A stretch of 64,000 bases of DNA, from the NCBI RefSeq assembly GCF_017654505.1, contig NC_054538.1, positions 66,222,524 to 66,286,523 of the forward strand, read 5' to 3'. The translations under genes and the position numbers were made by a program. A model generated the notes under the pieces. It saw nothing but the letters and a program-made list of their open reading frames with translations, was not told where the DNA came from and made no database searches. Position 1 is the stretch's first letter. Each line of letters starts with the position of its first letter. Origin of the DNA: Polyodon spathula (lineage: Eukaryota; Chordata; Actinopteri; Acipenseriformes; Polyodontidae). Below are positions 48,087 to 61,610 of this stretch, piece by piece.

Positions 48087-49425
48087 CACTATGTAACATA
48101 ATTTTTGTTCCTGGGTAGTAAGTGTTATTTCTTAATTGCTTATGCCTCAAAAGTATAGAAAATGGCTATTATTCCCCACAAACTTTGCTTTTGTGACCAG
48201 GACAGTGATATTTTGAAATGTACACTATTTCCAATGAGAAAACGGGCGAATTTGTGTCTTTTCGTTCACATAAAGTCAGAAAAAAACAACATATGAATCC
48301 AAATTAACATGTATTTATACTAAAGTAATACAAAAATGACTACAAAAGATTTAGAAGTGAGTAGTTTTTCGAGATTTACGATTATACTGTAAATCACTTT
48401 CACGAATCAGCCCCCAAATGTAGTCTCCCATCATGTTCTCGTTATACTGTCCTTGGTAGCGGCGTTCAAAGTCCAGTATATCCTGGTGGAAGCGCTCGCC
48501 TTGCTCCTCCGAGTACGCTCCCATGTTCTCCTTGAATTTATCAAGATGAGCATCAAGGATATGGACTTTGAGGGACATCCTACAGCCCATTGTGCCGTAG
48601 TTCTTCACCAGAGTCTCAACCAGCTCCACATAGTTTTCGGCCTTGTGATTGCCCAGGAAGCCCCGAACCACTGCGACAAAGCTGTTCCAAGCCGCTTTCT
48701 CCTTACTAGTGAGCTTCTTGGGGAATTCATTGCACTCCAGGATCTTCTTTATCTGTGGTCCGACAAAGACACCGGCTTTGACCTTTGCCTCAGACAGCTT
48801 AGGGAAGAAGTCTTGAAGGTACTTGAAGGGTGCCGACTCCTTATCTAGAGCTCTGACAAATCGTTTCATAAGGCCCAATTTGATGTGCAGTGGTGGCATC
48901 AGCACCTTCCGGGGGTCCACCAGTGGCTCCCACTTGACGTTGTTCCTCCCCACAGAGAACGCGGTCCGCTGTGGCCAGTACTGCCTGTGGTAGTGCGCCT
49001 TGGTGTCCCTGCTGTCCCAAAGGCAAAGATAGCAGGGAAACTTGGTAAAACCACCTTGGAGACCCATCAGGAATGCCACCATTGCAGCCTCTTGATACCA
49101 TCTCAGAAAAATGCAGATATGTATCCACTTAGGCAGCTGGAACTAAACTGAACTGGTGGGCTTAAGGCCCCTGTATTTATACTACTATTTATATTACTGG
49201 AAAGTTCTAGAAAGATCTAGAAGTTACTCCAAGTTTACTCAGCACTGAATCTATCTGGAATGTTCTAGAAAATAGGTAAATTTCAAAATATCACTGTCCT
49301 GGTCACAAAAGCAAAGTTTGTGAGGAATAATAGCCATTTTATATACTTTTGAGGCATACGCAATTTGAAAATAACACTTACTACCCAGGAACCAAAAAGA
49401 AAAAAAAAAAATGTGTTACACGGTG
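48087..49425 (-). mobile_element. DNA transposon with inverted ends and one ORF
   Basis: The 1339-bp element has inverted ends of about 190 bp: CACTATGTAACA at the left and the complement of CACCGTGTAACA at the right, both continuing into GTTCCTGGGTAGTAAGTGTTATTT and CAAACTTTGCTTTTGTGACCAGGACAGTGATATTT. TAA flanks each side. The interior is mostly one minus ORF. The superfamily was not identified with confidence; a 3-bp TWA duplication would fit Harbinger-like elements. Confidence 0.8.
48351..49082 (-). CDS. 243-residue ORF of the DNA element, unknown function
   Basis: The longest ORF in the window. It contains GGFTKFPCYLCLWDSRDTKAHY (a CxxC pair), MPPLHIKLGLMKRFVRALDK, GPQIKKIL, FLGNHKAENY and GERFHQDILDFERRYQGQY. 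I recognise it, from memory, as a multi-copy uncharacterised family in fish and invertebrate genomes; usual copies seem longer at the N-terminus, so this is probably a truncated piece. His/Asp/Glu-rich motifs suggest an enzyme-like fold, but no function should be assumed. The frame is uninterrupted. Confidence 0.6.
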   Translation of the reverse strand: MVAFLMGLQGGFTKFPCYLCLWDSRDTKAHYHRQYWPQRTAFSVGRNNVKWEPLVDPRKVLMPPLHIKLGLMKRFVRALDKESAPFKYLQDFFPKLSEAKVKAGVFVGPQIKKILECNEFPKKLTSKEKAAWNSFVAVVRGFLGNHKAENYVELVETLVKNYGTMGCRMSLKVHILDAHLDKFKENMGAYSEEQGERFHQDILDFERRYQGQYNENMMGDYIWGLIRESDLQYNRKSRKTTHF

Positions 49426-50438
49426 TAATTAAATACTGAAACAGTACTTTTTCATCATAATTATATAAGAGGATCTAATGTTATGCAAAAAAAACAAACA
49501 TACTTGGATAAAACACAAGTAGAAGGGGTATTAGTGCCCAGTGATGCTTCTGATTCAATATTTAGAAGACCAAAGGCAGCGAAACCCTGCCTCATCAGCA
49601 CAATTGCCAATGTTTTTTGTGTGCATTTTCAGCTCCTGTAATGAACTAGCTGTGGCACCAGTGGCCTCCAGGGTCACCCTTCAGTGCGTATAAACCAGGT
49701 GACTCATTTGTTTAAGCGGGTTTGCAAATGAAGGTCACCACAGCACCTATAATTTGTTATTATTATTCTTTCATGATCTCAATATTTAAAGATGTCCATT
49801 ACTGTAAGGAGCATATGAGTTTTGATATGATATTTTATTAAGTATGATACTGTATGAGTTATTAAATTGTATATGAAATCATTCATTCATTGGCATTCAA
49901 ACTGATATTTATGATTTTGCTGCTTCAACTTCAATCAACTAAAACTCTCCCAACTACTGAAACAATCCATCAGCTCACCTTGAAAAGCTTATATATTTAT
50001 ATTTGTTTTGATCCCCTCTCCACAGTTCATAAGTAATGCTCACTACTCACCCCTATGAAAGTAAAACACAAATATAAAACTTATCTGTAAGTAAAATACT
50101 TATCTCCTGCCAAAAAGCAAACAAACAAACAAAAAGTACCAGTAGTAAAGTAGGTCAGCATTCACATAGCTAATTCATGACTTATTTGAATAATGGTTTT
50201 CTACCCTTCTCTTTTTATGAATTAAATACATTTTAATATTCATGAAGCTGTTCTAGACGAATGTTGGCATACTGTATCTACAGCAGTTTTGTGAATATTA
50301 AAATTCATTTTATTCATAACAAATATTTATTTGGTCTGTCAAAACATTATTTAAATAAGTTATATCTTTGTAAACATGCCCCCCCAACCAGTTACTGGGG
50401 ATGTGCATCATCTGTGAGTGGTAATTAAGCTTGATATA

Positions 50439-52089
50439 CAGTGGCTTGCAAAAGTATTGACCCCCCTTGGCATTTTTCCTATTTTGTTGCCTTACAACCT
50501 GGAATTAAAATTGATTTTTGGGGGGTTTGTATCATTTGATTTACACAACATGCCTACCACTTTGAAGATGCAAAATATTTGTTATTGTGAAACAAACAAG
50601 AAATAAGACAAAAAAACAGCAAACTTGAGCGTGCATAACTATTCACCCCCCCCAAAGTCAATACTTTCTAGAGCCACCTTTTGCAGCAATTACAGCTGCA
50701 AGTCTCTTGGGGTATGTATCTATAAGCTTGGCACATCTAGCCACTGGGATTTTTGCCCATTCTTCAAAGCAAAACTGCTCCAGCTCCTTCAATTTGGATG
50801 GGTTCCGCTGGTGTACAGCAATCTTTAAGTCATACCACAGATTCTCAATTGGATTGAGGTCTGGGCTTTGACTAGGTCATTCCAAGACATTTAAATGTTT
50901 CCCCTTAAACCACTCGAGTGTTGCTTTAGCAGTATGCTTAGGGTCATTGTCCTGCTGGAAGGTGAACCTCCTTCCCAGTCTCAAATCTCTGGAAGACTGA
51001 AACAGGTTTCCCTCAAGAATTTCCCTGTATTTAACGCCATCCATCATTCGTTCAATTCTGACCAGTTTCCCAGTCCCTGCCGATGAAAAACATCCCCACA
51101 GCATGATGCTGCCACCACCATGCTTCACTGTGGGGATGGTGTTCTCGGGGTGATGAGAGGTGTTGGGTTTGCGCCAGACATAGCGTCTTCCTTGATGGCC
51201 AAAAAGCTCAATTTTAGTCTCATCTGACCAGAGTACCTTCTTCTATATGTTTGGGGAGTCTCCCACATGCCTTTTGGCGAACACCAAACGTGTTTGCTTA
51301 TTTTTTTCTTTAAGCAATAGCTTTTTTCTGGCCACTCTTCCGTAAAGCCCAGCTCTGTGGAGTGTACGGCTTAAAGTGGTCCTATGGACAGATACTCCAA
51401 TCTCCGCTGTGGAGCTTTGCAGCTCCTTCAGGGTTATCTTTGGTCTCTTTGTTGCCTCTCTGATTAATGCCCTCCTTGCCTGGTCCGTGAGTTTTGGTGG
51501 ACTGCCCTCTCTTGCCAGGTTTGTTGTGGTGCCAAATTCTTTCCATTTTTTAATAATGGCTTTAATGGTGCTCCATGGGATGTTCAAAGTTTCGGATATT
51601 TTTTTATAACCCAACCCTGATCTGTACTTCTCCACAACTTTGTCCCTGACCTGTTTGGAGAGCTCCTTGGTCTTCATGGTGCCCTTGCTTGGTGGTGCCC
51701 CTTGCTTAGTGGTGTTGCAGACTCTGGGGCCTTTCAGAACAGGTGTATATATACTGAGATCATGTGACAGATCATGTGACACTTAGATTGCACACAGGTG
51801 GACTTTATTTAACTAATTATGTTACTTCTGAAGGTAATTGGTTGCACCAGATCTTATTCAGAGGCTTAATAGCAAAGGGGGTGAATACATATGCACGCAC
51901 CACTTTTCGGTTATTTATTTTTTCAGAATTCTTTTAAACAAGTTATTTTTTTCATTTCACTTCACCAATTTGGACTATTTTGTGTATGTCCATTACATGA
52001 AATCCAAATAAAAATCCATTTTAATTCCAGGTTGTAAGGCAACAAAATAGGAAAAATGCCAAGGGGGGTCAATACTTTGCAAGCCACTG
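50439..52089 (-). mobile_element. Tc1-like transposon, nearly intact
   Basis: The 1651-bp element has TA flanks and inverted repeats of at least 70 bp starting CAGTGGCTTGCAAAAGTATTG. Transposase parts: HTH region 51782-51243 (KISETLNIPWSTIKAIIKKW, HRTTLSRTLHRAGLYGR), then [46 protein letters not shown] and [11 protein letters not shown] with the DDE acids all present. Only two in-frame stops were seen, each in place of a Trp codon. Confidence 0.93.
50640..51782 (-). pseudogene. Tc1 transposase with two nonsense codons
   Basis: The frame is open except TAG near 51245 (where PNIW is expected) and TGA near 50878 (where [13 protein letters not shown] is expected). Both are TGG-to-stop transitions. 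The DD(34)E-type motifs DET, DNDPKH and PIENLW are present, so inactivation looks recent. Confidence 0.85.
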
Positions 52090-52139
52090 TAGTGTAATAC
52101 TGGAATAATGTAAAACTGCAAATTAGACACAGCTGTTTC

Positions 52140-52440
52140 ATCTGGGGGTGGTGGGGTGGTTAACGCTGCTGCCTCACAGCTCCAGGGTCCTGGGTTTGAT
52201 TCCTACCCCAAGGGTCTCTCTGTGTGGAGTTTGCATGTTCTCCCTGTGTTCACGTGGGTTTCCTTCGGATACTCCTTTTTCATTCCACAGTCCAAAGACA
52301 CGCTGGCTAGGTGGATTGACATCTCTAAATTGCCCCTTAGTTACCATGTGATGGACTGGCGTCCTGTCCATGGTGTAGGCCCACCATGCCCCCTGTGTCT
52401 GCTATGGCTCACTTAAGCAGGTACAGATAATGGATGTATG
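52140..52440 (+). mobile_element. tRNA-like SINE of fish-wide type
   Basis: GGTGGTTAACGCTGCTGCCTCACAGCTCCAGGGTCCTGGGTTTGATTCC (A and B boxes), then GTGTGGAGTTTGCATGTTCTCCC and CCACAGTCCAAAGACACGC, a well-known multi-copy fish repeat pattern (HE1-like). Confidence 0.7.
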
Positions 52441-53180
52441 TTTAATCTGGGTATTTTTTTTTTTTTTTTTTTTTTAACCATTAAAGTGGGTTAAGGATTT
52501 GGATATTTTTTTACATTAATTTCAAGAAAGAAGAAAAAGATATTTGGGCAATTTTGTTAATCACTGGCCCTGGAAATAACTATAAATAAACAAATAAATA
52601 AATAAATTCTAAACTTACAGGCAAACAATTGTACTCTATTTTCTCCTTTAATGTCAACCATATGAATGTGTCTGGGACCTGGCCTGTGTAATGTAAAAAG
52701 TACAATTTATATTTGCTTATATAAGAATATACCCTTTGAAACTTTATTCCTAGGACAACTCTGACAAGAAGTGGGGAAAATCTTCATCCGAAACAAGAGG
52801 ACCATTTGGTAAACCAGAACCCCTGCTGTGGCTCTTGGCTTCAAACACATTTCGTTTACACATTGCACCCTAAAACTGATTGCAGGAAGATTAAAATAAA
52901 AACTGATCTGCAAATCCGTAGACTGGATGTCTATGAATATGTGCACTATACCAGAACTGTCCAACATGGAGCTGGTTCAGCTTACTAAAATTAACATGAG
53001 CTTTTCTCTAAGGGTTGTCTTAACTCGTATTAAACTTGTACATTTACAAACATTGAACTTGCAGTATATTAAAAGCTTTATTTAAATCACTGAACATTAA
53101 GTAATTTATCATTCAGAAAATGATGTTGAAATTGTATATAATGTGTAATGTGATATTAAACATTATTTACCCCTATATTG

Positions 53181-53211
<31 letters not shown>

Positions 53212-56200
53212 AGGTCCAATAAAACATATGACTTAATTCTAAATGTTTAAATATATTTTGAATCCTAATTCAAACTGAATATATGGTTAATGTTTGTCTA
53301 AAACATATTGTGGCAGCATACCAGTGTATGAGGCACGTGTGTTTGTGCTGGTGCGGGGAATAATGGGTTGGCAAGGAGAGGTTACATTTCTCTCCGTCGG
53401 GATGGTAGCCACATCAGTGTATGCTTATCTCAAGATAGCTTAATGATTTCTGGAAATAGACACCACACCTGGAGAAACACTCTTGGCCACCACATAGCCA
53501 ACGTCTTCAAAACCATTAGTGAGATCATGGCGCACTGAAAGAAGACTGCAATCTGGTTGACCATGACATAATATAAAGAAGCCAGAAGTTGTGTGTCTTC
53601 ACAACCTCTCACACCTTTTTGTGTACCAATGGAATAGCAACAAAACTAATATTTATTTATGGCTATTGTCAATATATAATTCAATTACTGAAACAGAATG
53701 GAAAATGCTCTTCAACTCCTGTCTATCTCACTGGGATAATGTAAGCCTGCTCGGTGTCAAATAAAACACAGTAATGGACTGTCATCCAAGACCAAAGAAA
53801 TGCCAAGAGGAACAAACAGTGATTACAGTGGGTTTACAGGTGTGGTAGATGAGTGTGTCAGTAGTTTGTGAACATTATTTCGTATAGATTAAGTTTGACT
53901 GAACAATAATCATATAAACTGATAACATGACTCCACAGTATGACCATTATAATTATACGTTGTCTAGAAACAATTGGCTTACAATATCTCATTTTAGAGT
54001 TATGAGACAAAGGGGCATGATGGGCTTGATACCCATACATTTACTATATGGTATTACAATGTTTTGTTGAGAATTCAATTATAGACAAGATGATGCTGAA
54101 CAAACAGCATGTATCATTTGAAGTGTTATATACCTTGGTTATTGTCTGGCTTTAAGCTACAAAGTTTCAAAGTTACAGTACAAGAAATCTCAAAAGGAAT
54201 TTCGTTGGTCCAAAGGGAGACAAGCTGTGGGGGCAATGAGGGTCATGCCCCCCCCCCCCCACCACACACACACACTTTTAAGAAAAGAAGATGTGCACAG
54301 CGCAAAAAGATGCTTGTATAGAACATAGTGTTTAGTTGCCGTGATATTTGTTTGAAAGAAAAGTGCATTTTCATAATAATATTTTCATTTTTTCCTGAAA
54401 ATCTGTAGGTACTGAGTGTAAGTATTCTGGAAACAACCTTTTAAAAGTTGTCTTATATACTGTACAAAAAGGTGAGATTGAAAAACATCTAGCTAGATGA
54501 ATCCTATAATAGCCATTTAAAAAGCAAAGTTACCAGTTGGTTCCATAGCTGCTTAAGCATCATAACAAACAGTTAGCCAATGTCATAGAGTCTCCAAAAA
54601 AGTATGATTAAGTAATACTTTGAAACTTCTTTACATGTATAACAGGTATTGTTTTTATCATTATAATGTTGATGTCAAACATTACCTTTGTCAAGCGGTA
54701 GCACAACAAAGGCATAGACTAGAAGTGCATTCTTTTTATAGAAAACCAGAGTCATTATTTATTATTTGTCATGCTAAAGATTAAAGCTGTGTGACTTCCA
54801 AGGCAGTACAGGAAGTTGTTCATGAGGGTACCTAATTGGTTAAAACACAGAAAGCAGGGAGAACTTGTAAGGGTAATAAGTTTGAGGACATGTACTCAGA
54901 TAGGTGCAGGGACATCTGTTCTTGCTTATCTACTGTATACAAATGACCAAGACAGGGGGATTAGCAAGCTTGCTTTGGGTAGATCAGAGGATGCCTACTG
55001 ACCTTCAGTCGTACCAAACTATTTTGGGGAATTGTTATGAAACATACTGGCCATTTGAAATTGGAGAGAAAATCCTGGGACCAATCAGCTAAAAGGAACC
55101 AGATGAGAAGTGAAGGACAGAATGTCTTTAAAACCTGCAGCATTCTGTACTATTGCTTTCATAATTAAATGGCTACAAGCTAATTTTATTAATATAACTA
55201 ACCTTGACTGCAATGTTATACATTGTGTCTGAAATTTGTTGTTAGAAAGTACCACTTTTTTAAAAAAATGTTTAACAGTGTAGGCACTGCCACCAAAGCA
55301 GCCAGCAATTATGTTTGAAAACAAGTAAGGAAAGTTTGCTGTAATTTTTATTTTGTATATAATTCATCTCATACAGCAATGGTTAATTATCTTGAAATTA
55401 TACAGCAGAAATAATCGCTGCCAGTAAGTTGAATAGATTAATTATCCAATGTTATTGTCATAGATTGGTCCTATAAGCAGCTCATTTCTCTACTGAGCTG
55501 CCGCTGTTGAACTTGTCATCTTTTCAAGGGAGGTAACCCACTCAGGAAAGTTAAAGTAAAAGAAATCCAGTGTTTTCAAATGTTTTAAATCTTTGTTTAA
55601 CGTATTTTAACCAGGTTGGTATTTAATAGAACATCCAGCAAAGAGACTGTTGCTTTAGAAGGGAAGGTTGCTGCTGATACAGCCCAGCCAGACGGTTTAT
55701 GATACCAGTAATGTGTTTCTTTACATGTTGGGACTAAGAAATAGCAGCAAAAGGAAGCAATAACCTTTTAAAACGTTAACATTAGCAATAACCGCTTCTC
55801 CTCTGTTTGAATCTTTTTCCACCATAACAGTAATTGAAGTGTTTGTGCAATATTTTGTTAATAACAAAAACATTACGCAACACTATAAAATCCTTTGTTA
55901 TTTAAAAAATACATTGTTAATGTGTACCAGACACTGTTTCCTACAAACAAATAAATACATACATGAATAAATACATGTGTATATAAATAAACAGATCAGT
56001 GAATAAATAAAACCTTTTTTCTCCTCCCCACACACACTTTTCTACCCCCCGATGGTGCTTATGAGTCGCTGAAGATTCTTCCTGCAGAATTTTGTGGTTG
56101 CTGGAATCAGATAAGAATCACATATTTATAAGAATCTGCTGTTTTTCTCAAAAAACAACAAGCATGTATTTCAATGCCTGTCCATTCTGAAGAAATATGG

Positions 56201-56737
56201 CTCAGTTTAGCCACCAGTGGAGCCCACATCACAAGACCATCATGCGATTTGATCTATTTTGACCTGGACACCTTCCTGATAGGCATGGAGACTACAACTA
56301 AAAAAATCAAAGAGAGTGTGTAGTACTAGAAAAAAATAGTATGAAGTAAATAGATTTAAAAAAAGGCTGCAATAAGATTGAACACAATGACAGAGTTTCC
56401 AATTAATGAGAGAATGCGACTAATTGAGTGCCAGGGAATCCTACACTGGCAGACTTGAGTGAAACCCGATTTGTCTAAAACAGGTGAATCTTTGAATCTG
56501 TCATCAATTCTGGGTAGAATGGATGTGTAAGCAGTAATGTTACGCTAGGTTAGAAAACATTATAATTTAAATCAAAATGTATAAAATATATGGAAACATG
56601 CTTTGAAATATGTTCCCTTATATTTTGTTTTATGGACATTTTATATATTTAAACCATATACCGAGCACCAAAATTTACTTATCGCTATTATAACACATTT
56701 ATTTTCGAAAAAAATAAAGTATATAAATGATGGACAA
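52441..56737. other. Upstream of BLK, no gene recognised
   Basis: AT-rich with a T run at 52448-52475, an AAAT run near 53181-53209 and a C/A-rich run near 54249. No splice-bounded coding exon or transposon end was identified. Distal regulatory sequence of BLK could lie here but cannot be shown. Confidence 0.4.
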
Positions 56738-57290
56738 TGTTTTTGGTTTCTTTTTAATCAGTCGATAATTCATCCTTGACCATGACATGCTTGAGTGACT
56801 ATGACTGAAGCACATGCACTTAATCACCTGATTAGTGAGACAGTTGATTGGACACCGGATATGGAGTGATTTCAGCTATTGAATTGCAATCTTGAATAAA
56901 AGCAATAAAGAAAATCACAGAAAAAAAAACAAATGCCATGTCTGTCAAGAGAGCAGCGTCTTCGTGCAATTGGTATGTTGGAGGCTGGACTAGGGCAGCG
57001 TGCTGTGGCTCTCCCTCTTGGGTGCTCATAGCCAGTAATTTAAAACCTGGCGAGACGGTATAATTAGACATACGCTGTCAATGACAGGCCACGAACTGGA
57101 AGACCACAAGTCTCAACACCCTCCCCAAGCTCGACAGATCATTTTGCAGCATCTTCATGATGTCAATTCAGCACAATAACCTGCTCTAAAACATAGTTTG
57201 TCACTTTTGTCCAAATATAAGTGATACATTTCTTTTGATGCTCAAATATAAGTGATAAGTTTCTTTTGATGCTCAGTATATATTCCCAAT
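56738..57290 (+). mobile_element. Tc1-like deletion derivative
   Basis: A plus-strand piece at about 56938-57165 reads MPCLSREQRLRAIGMLEAG, then NDRPRTGRPQVSTPSP, the N-terminal HTH and linker of a Tc1 transposase, with stops. The 3' side has a tandem pair of AAATATAAGTGATAMRTTTCTTTTGATGCTC units (57217-57273), probably its right end. Confidence 0.7.
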
Positions 57291-60200
57291 ATATTTCAAA
57301 GTATATGGAAGCATATGTTCCTTTATATTTCATGCTATATCTTATGATATAAATATGTCAATGTAATGTAATATTATCTATACAGCTATATATTTTTACA
57401 ATGTATTTCAATATATTTTTGCAGCAATGTTTTAATATTTCACTATATGTTTTAAAAATACATTTTTTTAAATATATTTATTGTATATATATTTTTTTTC
57501 CATATGGCTTTACCCAGTAGTGGTTAATGTTCAAAGCATTATACTGATGCTATTCTGAAAATAAATTCAGAATTATTTACCATGTCTGAAATATACAACA
57601 ACCTAATGATCTATAAGTGGCAGTAAGTGGCTGATTTTGTAAACACAGATCTAAGTTATCTTCAAGAAGAATAACATTGTTTTTTTTTTCTGGAAAATTG
57701 TGCAATAAATAAAAAAAACTAACTAACCTAATGTCATTGGTAGAAAATCTATTTCACAATCGAGCAACGATTTGTGTTTTACTAAACACAAGAGCATCCA
57801 CACTTTGAAGAGCATCTGTTGTCTAGAGATTAATATTTCAATCCTTGCATAGAAGGACTGAATCTCAATTTTTCAATATCATAATTACTTACTTTAAGGT
57901 TTAAATTAAAGGATGGGATCTAGGCAAATACATTTTTGGATGTAACAGGGACATAGAATACATGTTCAGTTTTGACTAACCCTTAAAATAAACCTTATTG
58001 TGATTAAATGTTATTAATTTATTCATAGTGAAATTTAAAAAATGTGCTGCAGGATAGATATAATGCAGATATGTTTTACCTTTTGGGAGGAAACTGAAGC
58101 TACCATTTCCACGAATCAGACCAACTTCTACCGGAAAATAAGGGGTTGAACGAACACCCACATTAGGATCATAGAAACAAAAGGGAAGAAACATGTATTG
58201 TCTAATGTATTAATTGAAGGCTCTCGCACACATGTTTATATAATTAGAAGCATCTAGAAGTATACTAGCAGCTGCAAGTCATTTTTGCTGATGTGGGTGT
58301 GCTATAGAGTAGACTGCTTTTTACATTTAATACAAATTATAGGTAGTCTCAGGAACAAAAAAAAGATTCATAGCAAATCCATTTTTCTTTAGAATGGAAG
58401 GGAGGGTGTTGTGATATGTGGTTTTAATTTTTTTTAAATGTGTGTGTTTGCAAAGAAATAACCTTTATACATTACAGTTTATACTGCAAAAAAAAAAAAA
58501 AAATTAAAACAAATCTATTATATGATACATTATGCTTGTGTTGTTGACCCAGGTATAAATGCATTATAGGCAACAGAAAAAGTAAAAAAAGTACAGTTTA
58601 AGTAGAACGTTTGTTTTCCTATATTATGCTTTGTGGGGTAAAAAAATAAAATAAAGGGGGAAAAAAATGAATCACATTTTCTTTTTCTTTTTTTTTGCTG
58701 CACTCAGACAATGGCTGAATGTAAAAATATGGCCTACATTTGGAATGTTCCAATATTTAAATAAAATAAATAAAGATATCTATAAACAATAACAATTAAT
58801 ATCTCACCTTAACATGTTTGTATGAACTATTTTTCAATCAAACCTTATAAACTGTCGTTCAACAACAGAGCATTTTTAAAACTTATTACAGAATTTGTAG
58901 CATTCAATTGAAAAACCTGTCTAACCCAGAATCGCATGTGACCAGATAAGTGTGCCGGATTATACTTTGTTCTGATAAAGAGTTAGCTACTATATAATCT
59001 AATACAGCACCTTGAAAAAAGGTATAAATGACAAACTATGTGAAAAACTCTATTGCAGTTCATACAGTAGAAATACTGTCCAGGTGTACCTTGAATTTCC
59101 TAGATTTTATTAATTTTAATTGTACTATCCATTATGCAAAGTGCAGATATACCATACCCATTGGACATTTGTGTATACGCAATATATTTGACAAAAACGT
59201 ACAAAATTAAAATCATGGAACTTGATGCCAGACTGCACAATCAGGTTTACGCTGGTTTTAGACAGACATGACTTACAAATAATGTCGGATTCCATAACAG
59301 CTGTCTTTAAAAAGGACCTGCGTTATCGAATGCAGATTCTAAGATGCTTTTACAAAGTTTTATATTACATTAAAATGACACACCTCGCGAATTTTTGTTT
59401 TAATAAGACGCCATTTGGCTTCATTGTGTTTTAATTCCAGCATTTATCCTGCCTTATCTAAGGCACATAATTTAGATCTATTCTGCACTTGGTGTCTTGG
59501 AAAAAAATACAGCAACAAAGCACAACATTAGAGTGAATTTGGATTAGTTGCTACTGTAAGCATCAATATTATAGTTTTGATTGTTTATATGTTCCAGGCT
59601 TCTTGCTGTGATCCAGTGTGAAATCAGCTGTGTGCACAAAGCTCCTTCACAAACTTAATTAAGCTTTGTTTCAGCATCAGTTGTATCTGGTTTAACATCC
59701 AGCATAAACAGCATAGATGCAGCTTGAGCTTTGTAAGTACTGTCTGTTTTTTAGTACATCTCATTGTTAATGCAATGCCTCTAAATTGCCCCTGTCATAT
59801 AAAAAAATATATATTCTATTGTCCTTTAAATGCAAGTCGAAGTTACAGATTCAGCATCTCTAGTCAGGAAAGCAAGCCATATAAGATATTTTAGCTACAA
59901 TAAGTTGAAGGGAAGATGACCCAGATTACTACATGTATTTCAAGGCCTACAGGGGACAGAAGAATATTAAAATCAATATAAGGCCTCTGTACTTATCATA
60001 GAATATCATGTTAGATTTATATCCTGGCACTTCAGTTTATTGGGATATTTAAAAAGGGTGACCCACTTTAGTAAAACAGAAGACAAAGTTAACATTCAAG
60101 CAAAGTTTAAGCCTTTTTTTTTTTTTGATTGACTAAAACAGTCATACCACAACGGCCATTGGGTTTTTAAAATATGACTAAAAAAAATTTAAAAACATTT

Positions 60201-61200
60201 CAGAGTGTAACCTTAAATTAGCTTAGTTTATTAAAACTAAAAAGCTGGCCGTACTATACAGTAGCAAACATTTTATTTTCGGTAAACATGTTATTGTTGC
60301 ATTTTGTATCTTCTACCAAAGATCATGATTTGTCAAGCCTATTACTGCCTGCAATTGGATACTTTAAATCTAGAGCAAATGAGCCATCTTTTGGAGCTCA
60401 ATGAACCATACATGGCTCAAGAGACATCTGTTGGACAGTCCTGAACTAGCCCCTAACTACTATAAATTGCTTATACTATAAATCATTAATATTCTTATAT
60501 TACTTTATATGAGATTCAAAACCGTAAAAAAATAAAAAATAAAAAATAAGTTTTTTAATGCTTAAAATGACCAAACAATGGCATTGTTTACAATGAAAAT
60601 AGAGGTAGCATGGTATGAATGTCGTACTACTATTCCAGAAAGAATAATCCCTTGACCCTGTTTTTATTTTAAGTGTCGCACTGTGTAATTCTATGTCTGT
60701 TTTATTTCGTGCTTTTCTTATTATATTCCTTTGGTGGCCAAATAAGGCAGGCTGCACTTTCAGTGTTATAACTGGAAACCAGTTTAAGAAAGCTGTACAT
60801 CGCGCAAGGCTAAACTGGAACTGAAACACAAACATTTAAATATATCCTCCAATATTTTAATATTAATTAGGTTATTTGAATTTGGAACGAGAATTTCTCT
60901 GGCTAAAAGAAAACTACATGGAAACACGCACAACCCAAAAGTACTACCAAAACAAAGTGAGAAAAAGGTGAGACTTATTTTTACTTTTTCCATGGAAATT
61001 GTCCCTATGTTTTTCAAGTCTGCTTTAGTAAATTAAATACAGTTTAGACAGAATGTAATAAACAGCTAGTTTAGATATGACTGACCAAAAGTGAGTCAAG
61101 TTTTCTGCGAAGAGTTATGTTACTGAAAATGTAATGTAGCAAATCAGAAAATGCCTCATTGTGCAGTTATATTATTCTAACTGCCTTTATTATTATTTCT
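57291..61200. other. Upstream of BLK, no gene recognised
   Basis: AT-rich, with an A run at 58488-58503. One minus-strand open stretch at 58082-58195 (YFPVEVGLIRGNGSFSFLPK, then GGTAAAAC) has an exon-like look with acceptor TTTTCCGGTAG and donor AAAG/GTAAAA, but no homology was recognised. Confidence 0.35.
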
Positions 61201-61204
61201 CATT

Positions 61205-61610
61205 AATCTTTAGGCATCAACAACCTTTTTCCGGAGGTCTTCAGGAATTTCTTTTGATCGTGGCATTATGTGCCTCTAGAACCTGTGTGCTGACAACTTT
61301 GCTGGCCCAAATCAGGCCTGATTGTTAATCAAAGTATTCAAACAGCTGACCCTAATTATCCCTTTAATTGGGTTGAGTTAACTGATGGGGGGAGGGGGGG
61401 GGGCAATAACTTTTTTACACCTGAAGATTGCATGTTTGATTACCTTGCACACCAAACAAATGAAAGCAGCACCAAACTTTGGTGTCATTTTTTCTCAGAC
61501 TCCCTCTATATACCATTATAACCCACAAAAAGATCTGACCAAATTCATTGTGAAAACTGTACAAAAGTGCAGAAAATCAGGCAGGGGGAAAATACTTTTT
61601 CACAGCACTG
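61205..61610 (-). mobile_element. Tc1-like end fragment
   Basis: The right end TTTTTCACAGCACTG is followed by TA (61611-61612). The text CTTTTTCCGGAGGTCTTCAGGAATTTCTTTTGATCGTGGCAT and the body match the usual Tc1 5' region read backward. The transposase and other end are missing. Confidence 0.65.

Noticed and set aside
48453..48848. Plus-strand ORF of 131 codons
   Set aside because: It is antisense to the 243-codon ORF of the DNA element, whose motifs are the recognisable ones.
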